This document shows, in pieces, positions 43,881-51,837 of a stretch of 64,000 nt of DNA. Positions within the stretch are counted from its first letter, which is position 1, and every line of letters starts with the position of its first letter. Position numbers and translations under genes: made by a program. The stretch comes from Nonomuraea purpurea (GTDB lineage Bacteria > Actinomycetota > Actinomycetes > Streptosporangiales > Streptosporangiaceae). The stretch lies in NCBI RefSeq assembly GCF_042650645.1, contig NZ_JBHSBI010000012.1, positions 1 to 64,000 on the forward strand, in the 5' to 3' direction. The notes beneath the pieces are model-generated. The model did no database searches. It was not told the origin of the DNA and was given only the letters and a program-made list of their open reading frames with translations.

Positions 43881-44921
43881 ATGCTCGAACGCATGGGATT
43901 CTTGCGTATTCGCACCACCGTGGACGAGCGGCCGGGACGGCTGGCCTCCCTCGCCTCGGCGCTGGCCGAGAGGGGTGGCAACATCCTCGGGCTGAGCGTC
44001 CAGTCCGACACCGACGGCACCGTCGACGAGTTCGTCACCGACATCCCCGCCAACCCCGAGACCGTGCGCGAGGCCCTGGAAGCCGCAGGAGGGCGCTGCG
44101 TCCAGGTGGTCCCCGCCACCGCCCACGAGCTGACCGACGAGCCCACCAGGGCGCTGCTGCTGGCCTCCCGCCTGCGTACGATGCCCTGGCGCCTGCCCGA
44201 ACTGCTGGCCGAACTGCTGCGCGCCGACGACGCCAGGTGGATCTATGGTGAAGCGGTGAGTGATCTTCCCGACCCGACCCAGCTCGTCGTGCCCGTGGCC
44301 CCCAGGCGGGCGGTCCGGCTGCGCCGCGCCGACCTGCCGTTCACGCTGACGGAGGCGGCCAGGGCGGCGTCCTTCGCCCGCCTCGCCCAGCCGGCCACCG
44401 AGCAGAGCGGGAGCGGCGCCGAGCGCGGCGTCAAGCTCGCCGACGGGGTCGAGGTCACGATCCGCCCGCTCACCTCGATCTACCGCGAGGCCGTCCGCGA
44501 CCTGCACGACAGGTGCTCGCCCGAGTCGCGCAGGTTCCGCTACTTCACCTCCATGCCGACGCTGCCGCCGCGCGCGTTCGACAAGCTGTGCGACAGGAAC
44601 AGGGGACATTCACTGGTCGCCGGGCACGACGGGCAGGTCGTGGGCATGGCGAACCTGATGTTCACCCCCGACCCCGGCATCGCCGAGGTGGCCTTCCTGG
44701 TCGAGGACCGCTGGCAGGGGCGCGGTCTGGGCACGGCGATGGCCAGGATGCTCGTGCGGGCCGCGCGTGATCTCGGGTACGCCGAGGTCAGGGCCACCAT
44801 GTTGTCGGACAACGCGAAAATGCGCAGGCTGCTGATCTCGCTGGGCGCCACGCTCGGCTACACCGAGGACCCCGGCGTGGTCGAGGCCAGGCTGCCGGTC
44901 GGCGCGATGGTGTCAGCCTAG
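43881..44921 (+). CDS. ACT-domain GNAT acetyltransferase
   Basis: A 346-residue fusion. Residues 5-80 form an ACT domain (FLRIRTTVDERPGRLASLAS), which usually binds amino acids. Residues about 185-346 are a GNAT domain with the acetyl-CoA motif QGRGLGTAM (about 278-286). ACT-GNAT lysine acetyltransferases regulated by amino acids are known from actinomycetes (e.g. Micromonospora). So this may acetylate metabolic enzymes in response to amino-acid supply; the target and ligand are inference. The ATG at 43881 or 43893 may be used. Its 3' end overlaps the convergent Clp-N gene by nine bases. Confidence 0.85.
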   Translation: MLERMGFLRIRTTVDERPGRLASLASALAERGGNILGLSVQSDTDGTVDEFVTDIPANPETVREALEAAGGRCVQVVPATAHELTDEPTRALLLASRLRTMPWRLPELLAELLRADDARWIYGEAVSDLPDPTQLVVPVAPRRAVRLRRADLPFTLTEAARAASFARLAQPATEQSGSGAERGVKLADGVEVTIRPLTSIYREAVRDLHDRCSPESRRFRYFTSMPTLPPRAFDKLCDRNRGHSLVAGHDGQVVGMANLMFTPDPGIAEVAFLVEDRWQGRGLGTAMARMLVRAARDLGYAEVRATMLSDNAKMRRLLISLGATLGYTEDPGVVEARLPVGAMVSA

Positions 44922-45518
44922 GCCCTCTTCGTCCGGCCGTTCCCGTTCGTCCTTGGGCTTGCCGGTGGGCCGCTGGATGCCCAGGTGGCGTTCGATGCGC
45001 TCCAGGCTCTCCTGGATCTGCGTGAGCCGGTCGCCCAGCATGGAGCCGCCGGCGAGGAGCATCTCACTCGACCGCTCCCTGTGGCCGCGCCCGACGCGGT
45101 CGAGCAGACGCTGGCGTACGTCGGCCAGGTCGGCGCCGGCGTCCACGAGCGCCTGGGCGGCCAGGCCCTCGCCCTCTCTGATCAGCCCGAGCAGGATGTG
45201 CTCGGTGCCGATGTAGTTGTGCCGTAGCTGCAGCGCCTCGCGCAGCGACAGCTCCAGGACCTTCTTGGCGCGCGGCGTGAACGGGATGTGCCCGCTCGGC
45301 GCCTTGTCACCCTGCCCCACTTCGCGTTCGACGAAGGCGCGTACGTGTTCGAGCTCCACGCCGCAACTGTCGAGCACCAGGGCGGCCAGTCCCTCACCCT
45401 CGTGGATGAGGCCGAGCAATATGTGTTCCGAGCCGATGTAGTCGTGGTTCATCGTCCGCGCTTCCTCCTGGGCGAGGACGACGACCCTGCGCGCACGGTC
45501 GGTGAAGCGTTCGAACAC
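44913..45518 (-). CDS. Stand-alone double Clp-N domain protein
   Basis: A 201-residue protein made of two Clp N-terminal repeats and no AAA+ ATPase domain. Repeat 1 spans about 1-70 (FERFTDRARRVVVLAQEEAR, then YIGSEHILLGLIHEGEG). Repeat 2 spans about 78-150 (FTPRAKKVLELSLREALQLR, then YIGTEHILLGLIREGEG). A charged tail follows. Clp-N domains bind adaptors and substrates of ClpC. Stand-alone forms such as mycobacterial ClpC2 can bind ClpC-targeting compounds and buffer the system. Start 45518 (GTG) has GGAGG six bases upstream and is preferred over 45551. It is divergent from the coiled-coil gene. Confidence 0.85.
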   Translation of the reverse strand: MFERFTDRARRVVVLAQEEARTMNHDYIGSEHILLGLIHEGEGLAALVLDSCGVELEHVRAFVEREVGQGDKAPSGHIPFTPRAKKVLELSLREALQLRHNYIGTEHILLGLIREGEGLAAQALVDAGADLADVRQRLLDRVGRGHRERSSEMLLAGGSMLGDRLTQIQESLERIERHLGIQRPTGKPKDERERPDEEGLG

Positions 45519-45591
45519 CGGGGGCCTCCGTTCGGCTGGGGCTGTCTCCACTATGCGCTACAAAAGCGGAGATGTGGGGTACTTGTCCTGT

Positions 45592-46377
45592 GTGGATCTT
45601 GACGAGGTGGCCGACAGGCTCTATGCGCTGCCGCCGTCCGAGTTCACCGCCGCGCGCACGGCCGAAGCCCGCGCGGCCAAGGACGAGGGGGACGCACGGC
45701 TCTCGCGCGACATCGCGAAACTGCGCAAGCCCACCGTCTCCGCCTCGGCGGTGAACAGGGCCGCCCGCGAACACGCCGGGGAACTGGCCGAACTGCTCGA
45801 CGTCGGGGAACGGCTGCGCGCGGCCTGGGCCGAGCAGGACGCCGGCGCGCTGGCCGAGTTGACCCGGCTGCGCGGCGAGGTGACCGGCCGCCTGGGGCGG
45901 CTCATCAGGCAGCGGGGCGACCTGTCGCCCGCCGCGGCCACCGAGGTGGACCAGACCCTGGAGGCCGCCGTCGTGGACGCCGACGCGGCAGCGCGGGTGC
46001 GCCGCGGCAACCTGGCCAAGCCGCTCAACTACAGCGGCTTCGCCCCCGCCCCCGTCCTGCGCGAACGTCCCCCGTCCAGGCGCGCCAAGGCCGCGGAGCG
46101 GGAAAAGCTCACCGAGCGTGAGAAAGCCGCAGCTCGCGAAGAGACCGCAGCACGTGAGGAGGCCAGGGCGAAGGAGCGGCGGGAGGCCGAGGCGGCGCAC
46201 GAGGAGTGGCGCCAGGCCCTGGAGGCGGTCACGAAGGAGCACGACGAGCGCGCGGAGAAGGTGGCCGATCTGGAACGGAAGCTGGCCAAGGCCCGCAAAC
46301 GGCTCGCCGAGACCCGGCAGCGGCTGGAGGTGGCGCGGCGCGAGGAGCGGCACGCGCGGCGGCGGCTGGAGGGGTAG
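45592..46377 (+). CDS. Coiled-coil protein of unknown function
   Basis: A 261-residue soluble protein. The first 140 residues are helical and Ala/Arg-rich (TAARTAEARAAKDEGDARLS; VSASAVNRAAREHAGELAEL). A short linker (NYSGFAPAPVLRERPP) leads to a highly charged coiled coil of about 90 residues (EREKLTEREKAAAREETAAR onward to the end). Similar proteins occur across actinobacteria without known function. GTG 45592 (DLDEVADRLYALPPSEF) is preferred; GTG 45574 is possible. It shares a 73-base gap with the divergent Clp-N gene. Next downstream is the SDR gene, separated by an operator. Confidence 0.65.
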   Translation: MDLDEVADRLYALPPSEFTAARTAEARAAKDEGDARLSRDIAKLRKPTVSASAVNRAAREHAGELAELLDVGERLRAAWAEQDAGALAELTRLRGEVTGRLGRLIRQRGDLSPAAATEVDQTLEAAVVDADAAARVRRGNLAKPLNYSGFAPAPVLRERPPSRRAKAAEREKLTEREKAAAREETAAREEARAKERREAEAAHEEWRQALEAVTKEHDERAEKVADLERKLAKARKRLAETRQRLEVARREERHARRRLEG

Positions 46378-46378
46378 A

Positions 46379-46404
46379 TATACTGTACGAAACGGTTTCG
46401 TACA
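46379..46404 (+). promoter_or_regulatory. Promoter and palindromic TetR-type operator of the SDR-TetR operon
   Basis: TGTACGAAAC (46384-46393) and GTTTCGTACA (46395-46404) form a perfect 21-bp inverted repeat with a one-base centre. TATACT (46379-46384) is a strong -10 hexamer, so the operator would cover the start of transcription. The TetR gene two positions downstream is the likely repressor. Confidence 0.75.
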
Positions 46405-46417
46405 CCATGGAGTGGTG

Positions 46418-47290
46418 ATGACATCCTGGACCGCCGCCGACATCCCCGATCTCACCGGCAAGTCGGCCATCGTGACCGGCGCCAACAGCGGCATCGGCCT
46501 GCCCACGGCGCTTGAGCTGGCCAGGCACGGCGCCGGCGTCATCGTGGCCTCTCGCAACCCCGACAAGGGTCGCGCCGCGGTCGAGGAGATCCGGCGGGAG
46601 GTGCCGGGGGCGCAGGTGGAGTTCGGTCAGCTCGACCTGGCCGACCTGGCCTCCGTACGACGGTTCGCCGCGAGTGTGGACCGGCTCGACCTGCTGGTCA
46701 ACAACGCCGGCGTCGGCCTGATCTCGAGGCAGGAGACCAAGGACGGCTTCGAGATGCAGTTCGGCACCAACCACCTGGGGCACTTCGCGCTCACGGGCCT
46801 GCTGCTGCCGCTCCTGCTGAAGTCCCCCGGCGCCCGCGTCGTGACCGTCTCCAGCGACGCGCACAAAGCAGGACGCATCGACTTCGACAACCTCGGCCTG
46901 ACGCACGGCTACGGGCGGATGAGCGCGTACGCACGCTCCAAGCTCGCCAACCTGCTGTTCACGCTGGAGCTGCGGCGGCGGGCCGAGAAGGCCGGGGCCG
47001 ACCTGATCAGCGTGGCCACCAACCCGGGCACCACCGCGACGAACTTCGTCAACGTCGGGCCGCTCAAGCCGCTGCTGTCCCTGTTCATGCGCTCGCCCGA
47101 GGCCGGCGCCCTGTCCTCGCTGTATGCCGCGACCTCGCCCGCCATTCACGGCGGCGAATGGGTCGGCCCCAAGCTCCAGCTCATGGCGCCCTCGAAGACG
47201 GCCAGGTCGGATGCGCTCGCCGAGCGGCTCTGGGAAGTGTCAGCCGAGCTGACGGGCGTACGATTCGAGGCAATCGCCGAAGCCAACTGA
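46418..47290 (+). CDS. Short-chain dehydrogenase/reductase
   Basis: A 290-residue Rossmann-fold oxidoreductase. The cofactor motif is TGANSGIGLP (about 23-32); a following Arg in VASRNPDKGR suggests NADP(H). NNAGVG lies at about 93, and the catalytic YARSK at about 170-174. It resembles the retinol-dehydrogenase/protochlorophyllide-reductase-like SDR group, whose members have varied substrates. The ATG at 46418 follows GGAG by five bases. It shares an operon with the TetR gene, 11 bases downstream, and both are probably repressed at the 46384-46404 palindrome. Confidence 0.85.
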   Translation: MTSWTAADIPDLTGKSAIVTGANSGIGLPTALELARHGAGVIVASRNPDKGRAAVEEIRREVPGAQVEFGQLDLADLASVRRFAASVDRLDLLVNNAGVGLISRQETKDGFEMQFGTNHLGHFALTGLLLPLLLKSPGARVVTVSSDAHKAGRIDFDNLGLTHGYGRMSAYARSKLANLLFTLELRRRAEKAGADLISVATNPGTTATNFVNVGPLKPLLSLFMRSPEAGALSSLYAATSPAIHGGEWVGPKLQLMAPSKTARSDALAERLWEVSAELTGVRFEAIAEAN

Positions 47291-47301
47291 AGGGCGTGTT
47301 C

Positions 47302-47877
47302 GTGGCTCCACTCGACCCCGAGCGTGACAGGGCCATTCTCGACGCCACGATGGAGCTGCTGTCGGAGGTCGGCTACGAGCGCATGTCGGTCGACCAGATC
47401 GCCAGGCGCGCCCGGGCCAGCAAGGCCACCATCTACCGCCGCTGGGCCGGCAAGCCGGAACTGGTGGTCGACGTCATCTGCCGGCGCCTCGACACCGACC
47501 CCGTCGTGGGCGATGACACCGGATCGCTCCGCGGCGACCTGGTCTCCTTCGTGCGCGGGATGTGCCGGACGCTGGAGCGCAAGCACGCGCTGATCATGGG
47601 GCTTACTTCGACGCTCGTGTCGGACGACGGGCTGGCGCGCACGCTGCGCGCGCACATGCCCACCAAGGACCTGGGCGTGGTGAGCGAGCTGCTGGAGCGG
47701 GCCGCGGCACGCGGCGAACTGCCGGCCCCAGCCGACCCCGCGCGGCTTCTCGCGGTCGCTCAGGCGCTGGTGTGGCACCGCGTGATCTTCACCGGGCCGG
47801 CGTTCGACGAGACGTTCGTCGGCGAGTCCGTGGACGGCGTACTGCTGCCGCTCCTGAGGGCATGGGCGGCCGGTTAA
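47302..47877 (+). CDS. TetR-family repressor
   Basis: A 191-residue regulator. The N-terminal helix-turn-helix spans about residues 8-55 (AILDATMELLSEVGYERMSV, then QIARRARASKATIYRRWAGK). The C-terminal part fits a TetR ligand-binding domain of the kind ending in HRVIFTGPAFDETFVGESVD. GTG 47302 has GAAGGG seven bases upstream and lies 11 bases after the SDR stop. It probably represses the operon through the perfect palindrome before the SDR gene. The ligand is unknown but may be the SDR substrate. Confidence 0.85.
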   Translation: MAPLDPERDRAILDATMELLSEVGYERMSVDQIARRARASKATIYRRWAGKPELVVDVICRRLDTDPVVGDDTGSLRGDLVSFVRGMCRTLERKHALIMGLTSTLVSDDGLARTLRAHMPTKDLGVVSELLERAAARGELPAPADPARLLAVAQALVWHRVIFTGPAFDETFVGESVDGVLLPLLRAWAAG

Positions 47878-47963
47878 CCCGTTTCCGGGTGGCATGTCGG
47901 CTTGTGGGTTGCGCGGGTGGCTGGCTTGCGGGGCGGGTGGTGTGCCGGGTTGTGGGTGGTTGG

Positions 47964-48695
47964 TCAGCGGGTGGCGTGGGCCAGGTAGGCGCAGACAGGG
48001 AAGCCTTCGCAGGCGTACGGGGCGGCCAGTCGCGTGTAGTGGTCCTTGATCCGCGCTACGACGTCGGGCGGCTGCCTGCCGATGACCGCGAATCTGGGCC
48101 CGGCCGTCTGCACGACGTTCGTCCACCACGAGGTCAGGTCCACCTGATGGCGCCAGCGCATGGTCTCCACGGCCGCGTGGGCGAACCCCGCCGCCGCGAG
48201 CAGCGCCGTGAAGCGGCCCGGGTCGTCCTCGAACGGCCGTGCCGGAAGCTCGCACGGGACCCCGGCGGCGGCGATGGCCTCGGCGAAGACGCTGGTGGCG
48301 GTCATCTCGTCGGACTTCCACCAGGTCAGCGCGATGGCTCCGCCCGGACGCAGCACGCGGTGCAGCTCTTTGAGCGCTCCGGCCGTGTCTGACACATGAT
48401 TGATGATGAAATTTCCCGCTATGGCGTCGAATTGCTCGTCCTCGAATGGCAACTCGGGCAGCGTGGCCTGCCGGACCCGCGCGTACGGGTGACGACGGGC
48501 GATCAACTCCAGCATGCCGGGATCGGCGTCCACGGCCGTGACCTCGGCCCCTAACGCGAGCGCCGCCGCCGTCACCACGCCGGTGCCGCAGCCCACGTCG
48601 AGCAGGCGGGGCGCGCAGGCCCGGACGAGCAGGGGGCCGACGGTGTGGGAACTGAGTTGGGCGAAGCCGCGGTCGTATGCTTCGGCGTTGGTCAC
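47964..48695 (-). CDS. Class I SAM-dependent methyltransferase
   Basis: A 243-residue methyltransferase. Motif I is LLDVGCGTGVVTAA (about 31-44), motif II contains VTAVDADPG, and motif III follows at FDAIAGNFIINHVSD and LRPGGAIALTWW. It resembles UbiE/ubiquinone-type small-molecule methyltransferases; the substrate is unknown. GTG 48695 (TNAEAYDRGFAQLSSH) is preferred. On this strand TACGCT lies seven bases upstream, suggesting leaderless transcription. It is divergent from the adenosine deaminase gene with 99 bases between starts. Confidence 0.8.
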   Translation of the reverse strand: MTNAEAYDRGFAQLSSHTVGPLLVRACAPRLLDVGCGTGVVTAAALALGAEVTAVDADPGMLELIARRHPYARVRQATLPELPFEDEQFDAIAGNFIINHVSDTAGALKELHRVLRPGGAIALTWWKSDEMTATSVFAEAIAAAGVPCELPARPFEDDPGRFTALLAAAGFAHAAVETMRWRHQVDLTSWWTNVVQTAGPRFAVIGRQPPDVVARIKDHYTRLAAPYACEGFPVCAYLAHATR

Positions 48696-48795
48696 ATGAT
48701 CCAGCGTAGCGTAGCCGTCGAACGTGACATTTCCATGTGAGATTTCGGCCTTACCTCTACTAAATGGGGAAATGTCGCCTCTAAGGTCGTCGCCA
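48692..48795. promoter_or_regulatory. Divergent leaderless promoters, methyltransferase and add
   Basis: On the minus strand TACGCT (48708-48703) precedes GTG 48695 by seven bases. On the plus strand TAAGGT (48782-48787) precedes ATG 48795 by seven. TCACATG (48692-48698) and CATGTGA (48734-48740) form an inverted repeat between them, a possible shared control site. Confidence 0.4.
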
Positions 48796-49823
48796 TGACC
48801 CTTGACGCCTTCATCGACGCGCTCCCCAAGGTCGAGCTCCACGTCCACCTGGTGGGCTCGGCCTCGGTCCCCACCGTCCTGGAGCTTTCCCGCCGCCACC
48901 CCGGCAGCGAGGTCCCCGCCACAGAGGAGGAACTACGCCGCTTCTACACCTTCCGCGACTTTCCGCACTTCGCCCGGGTGTACCAGGCGGTCAACCGCCT
49001 GGTACGCGAGCCCGAGGACGTGGCCACGCTCGTCCTGGGCCTGGCGCGTGACCTCGCCCCGCAGGGGGCCCGCTACGTGGAACTCCAGGTGACGCCGTAC
49101 GCGCACCACGTGGTCGGCCTTCCCATGCGCGCGGTCACCGAGGCCCTCGACCTGGCCGCCCGGCGCTCGCTCGCCGAACACGGGGTGGAGATCGCCTACA
49201 TCTTCGACATCGCCGGCGAGTTCGGCGAAGAGGCCGCCAGGATCACGGTCGAGCACGCCCTCCAGGAACCTCCCGCCGCATTGGTAGGTTTCGGTATCGG
49301 CGGCATAGAACAAGAGCGCACGAAATATCAGGACGCCTTCCGTTCCGCCTTCTCCGCCGCCCGCGCCGCCGGGCTGCACAGCGTTCCGCACGCGGGCGAG
49401 ATGAGCGGGCCCGAGACCATCTGGGAGGTCATCGACGGCTACGGCGCCGAGCGCATCGGGCACGGCATCAACTGCCTCGCCGACGACCGCCTGGTGGCGC
49501 ACCTGCGCGAGACCCGGCTGCCCCTGGACGTCTGCCCCACCTCCAACGTCCGCACGGGACAGGTCGCCCGCATCGAGGACCATCCGCTGCCCCGGATGCT
49601 GGAGGAAGGGCTGTACATCACGCTCAACAGCGACGACCCGCCCATGTTCGCGACCACGCTGGCCGATGAGTACCGGGTGGCGGCGAACGTGTTCGGGCTG
49701 GACAGGCCGGAGCTGGCCCAACTGGCGCGGAACGGCGTCCAGGCGTCTTATCTGGCCGAGGAGCGCAAGAAGGCCCTCATGAACGAGATCGACGAACTCC
49801 TCAGGCGCGACCAAACGACGTGA
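48795..49823 (+). CDS. add: Adenosine deaminase family protein
   Basis: A 342-residue zinc hydrolase that converts adenosine to inosine or acts on a related adenine compound. Metal and catalytic motifs are all present: ELHVHLVGS (about 14-22), VPHAGEMSG (about 197-205), GHGINC (about 222-227) and NSDDPPMF (about 278-285). The related aminodeoxyfutalosine deaminase and adenine deaminase share these motifs, so exact substrate is uncertain. There is no Shine-Dalgarno site; a TANNNT element seven bases upstream suggests leaderless translation. Confidence 0.85.
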   Translation: MTLDAFIDALPKVELHVHLVGSASVPTVLELSRRHPGSEVPATEEELRRFYTFRDFPHFARVYQAVNRLVREPEDVATLVLGLARDLAPQGARYVELQVTPYAHHVVGLPMRAVTEALDLAARRSLAEHGVEIAYIFDIAGEFGEEAARITVEHALQEPPAALVGFGIGGIEQERTKYQDAFRSAFSAARAAGLHSVPHAGEMSGPETIWEVIDGYGAERIGHGINCLADDRLVAHLRETRLPLDVCPTSNVRTGQVARIEDHPLPRMLEEGLYITLNSDDPPMFATTLADEYRVAANVFGLDRPELAQLARNGVQASYLAEERKKALMNEIDELLRRDQTT

Positions 49824-49885
49824 CGAGCCGTTGACCATGGCCGCGTGGGGTGGTTCTAAGGGCGGTCAGGGTGTGGTGAGCCGCT

Positions 49886-50047
49886 GTTCACCGGGCGGTT
49901 CCCGGGAGCGGTCAGGGGTGTGGCGAGTCGCTGGCCGCGTGGGGCGGGGCTAAGTGGTGAGTGGCCGTTCACCGGGCCGTTCCTGGGAGTGGTCAGGGGG
50001 TGTCGGGAGTCGCTGTCCACCGGGTCGTTCCGGGAGCGGTCAGGTTG
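49886..50047. repeat. ~38-nt degenerate repeat, three copies
   Basis: Copies start near 49886, 49967 and 50015. Each has GTTCACCGGG or a near form, then CGTTCC, GGGAG and GGTCAGG. Spacing is uneven and no reading frame is kept. The repeats fill most of the 292-base gap between the convergent add and pgl genes. Confidence 0.6.
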
Positions 50048-50074
50048 GTGGCAGGACAGGCGTGGTCGTTCACG

Positions 50075-50103
50075 AAGGCCGGGTGGGTGGTCCACCCGGC
50101 CTT
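50075..50103. terminator. Bidirectional terminator between add and pgl
   Basis: AAGGCCGGGTGG (50075-50086) pairs perfectly with 50092-50103 around GTGGT. The arms end in AA/TT, so it can serve both convergent transcripts. It lies 13 bases beyond the pgl stop. Confidence 0.85.
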
Positions 50104-50115
50104 GGTTGTCGTCGG

Positions 50116-50910
50116 TCAGGGGGAGGCCATGCGGCCCAGTCCCGGAGGGATCTTGCTTGCCGCCGTCCGGTCCAGCAGGAACAGGGTTCGCTGCCGCCCC
50201 CTGGCCCCGGCGGCGGGCACCTGGACGGGGCCGGCGTCCGACAGCGCCAGCCGGACCGCCCCCGACTTCTCCTCGCCGGCCGCCACCACCCACACCTCAC
50301 GCGAGGCCTGGATGGCGGGCAGGGTGAGCGAGACGCGGGTCGGCGGCGGCTTCGGCGTGCCGTGCACGGCCACCACCGAGCGCGTGTCGTACAGGGCGGG
50401 CATGCCGGGGAACAGGGAGGCCACGTGGGAGTCGGGCCCCATGCCGAGCAGCATCACATCGAAGCTGGGCACGGGGCCGTGGTCCTCGGGCCGGGAGGCG
50501 GCGCGGAGTTCGGCGGCGTACGCCTCCGCGGACTCCTCGGCCGTCATCCCCGAGTCGGGTCCCTTCATGACGTGCACCCGCTCGGGGGCCACGTCGACGT
50601 GGTCGAGCAGGGCCGCACGGGCCCCCGTCTCGTTGCGTTCCTCATGCCCTGAGGGCAGGAAACGTTCGTCCCCCCACCAGATGTCGAGCCGTCGCCAGTC
50701 GACCGCGTCACGCGCGGGCGTGGCGGCGATGGCCGCCAGGGTGGCGATGCCGACCGTGCCGCCTGTGAGCACGATCGACGCCGACCCCTTGGCCGACTGC
50801 ACGTCGACCAGGCGCGTGATGATCCGCGCCGCGACGGCCTTGGCCAGAATGTCGGCATTGCGATGGACGACGACGTTGGGGACGTTCACAGTTACCAGTT
50901 TCTCAGCCAC
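50116..50910 (-). CDS. pgl: 6-Phosphogluconolactonase
   Basis: A 264-residue enzyme that opens 6-phosphogluconolactone in the oxidative pentose-phosphate pathway. Family motifs are VLTGGTVGIATLAAI (about 47-61), IWWGDERFLP (about 76-85), and FDVMLLGMGPDSHVASLFPG (about 150-169). The GTG start has only a weak binding site, but it follows opcA by 12 bases and is the last gene of the tkt operon. A bidirectional terminator ends the transcript. Confidence 0.92.
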   Translation of the reverse strand: MAEKLVTVNVPNVVVHRNADILAKAVAARIITRLVDVQSAKGSASIVLTGGTVGIATLAAIAATPARDAVDWRRLDIWWGDERFLPSGHEERNETGARAALLDHVDVAPERVHVMKGPDSGMTAEESAEAYAAELRAASRPEDHGPVPSFDVMLLGMGPDSHVASLFPGMPALYDTRSVVAVHGTPKPPPTRVSLTLPAIQASREVWVVAAGEEKSGAVRLALSDAGPVQVPAAGARGRQRTLFLLDRTAASKIPPGLGRMASP

Positions 50911-50922
50911 GACGGTCTCAGG

Positions 50923-51837
50923 TCACCCCTTGTACGTTCGGGCGAACCGCTTGACCGCCGCCTCGTAGATCTCGTCACTGTCGAGCCTGCGCAGCTCCTC
51001 GGCCAGCAGCTCCGAGGTGTGCCGCCGGGCCAGGGCCACGTTCCTGTCGGGCTGCCCCGGACGCGAGAGCGTGGCCAGCCGCGCGTCGGTGCGTTCGACC
51101 ACCAGCTCGCCGTCGCCGACCTGCAGGCGCACCGACGTCAGACCGGGACCTTCGGAGTCCACGACCTTGATCGGCGCTCCCAGCCGCTCTGACAGCCAGG
51201 CGGCCAGCAGCGGCGCGCTCGGGTGGCCCGCGACCCCCGCGACGGTTCCCTTGCGCACCTTGCCCACCGGCTGGTCGAACGCGGCCGCCAGCAGGCTGCG
51301 CCACGGCGTCAGCCGCGCCCAGGCCAGGTCGGTGTCGCCCTTGGCGTATCCCTTGGCCCGGATCACCAGCGACTTGACGCCGCCGTCGTCGAAGCCCTTG
51401 GCGTCGGTGATGCGCCGCTGCGCCAGGGCGCCGATCGCGTCCTTGGACGGCACGTCGGGCGCCGCGCCGGGCCACCACACGACCACCGGCGTGTCGGGCA
51501 GCAGCAGCGGGCTGACCACGGAGTCGGCGTGCTGGGTCAGCTCGCCGTACAGCCGCAGCACCACGACCTCGCCCGGCGTGGACTCGCCGATGCGCAGCTC
51601 GGCGTCGAGCCTGATGGCCTCCTCGATCTCGCGGTTGATCACCACGATGATGCGCGAGGGGTGCTCACGGGCCGCCTCGGTGGCCGCGCGCAGCGCGTCG
51701 TACTGGTGGCGCTCCTCGCAGACCACGACGAGCGTCAGCACCATGCCGATGGCGGGCGCGCCCATCTGGTGGCGCAGGTGCGTGAACTGCGCCGAGATCT
51801 TGCCCGCCGTCGTGTCCGACAACATGAATGTGGTCAT
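50923..51837 (-). CDS. opcA: Glucose-6-phosphate dehydrogenase assembly protein OpcA
   Basis: A 304-residue OpcA-family protein, known in cyanobacteria and actinobacteria to help G6PDH assemble and respond to redox state. The N-terminal part (TTFMLSDTTAGKISAQFTHL) and the middle (PVVVWWPGAAPDVPSKDAIG) match. ATG 51837 overlaps the zwf stop by one base (TGATG), implying coupled translation; an in-frame GTG further upstream is therefore unlikely. It lies between zwf and pgl as in other actinobacteria. Confidence 0.92.
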   Translation of the reverse strand: MTTFMLSDTTAGKISAQFTHLRHQMGAPAIGMVLTLVVVCEERHQYDALRAATEAAREHPSRIIVVINREIEEAIRLDAELRIGESTPGEVVVLRLYGELTQHADSVVSPLLLPDTPVVVWWPGAAPDVPSKDAIGALAQRRITDAKGFDDGGVKSLVIRAKGYAKGDTDLAWARLTPWRSLLAAAFDQPVGKVRKGTVAGVAGHPSAPLLAAWLSERLGAPIKVVDSEGPGLTSVRLQVGDGELVVERTDARLATLSRPGQPDRNVALARRHTSELLAEELRRLDSDEIYEAAVKRFARTYKG

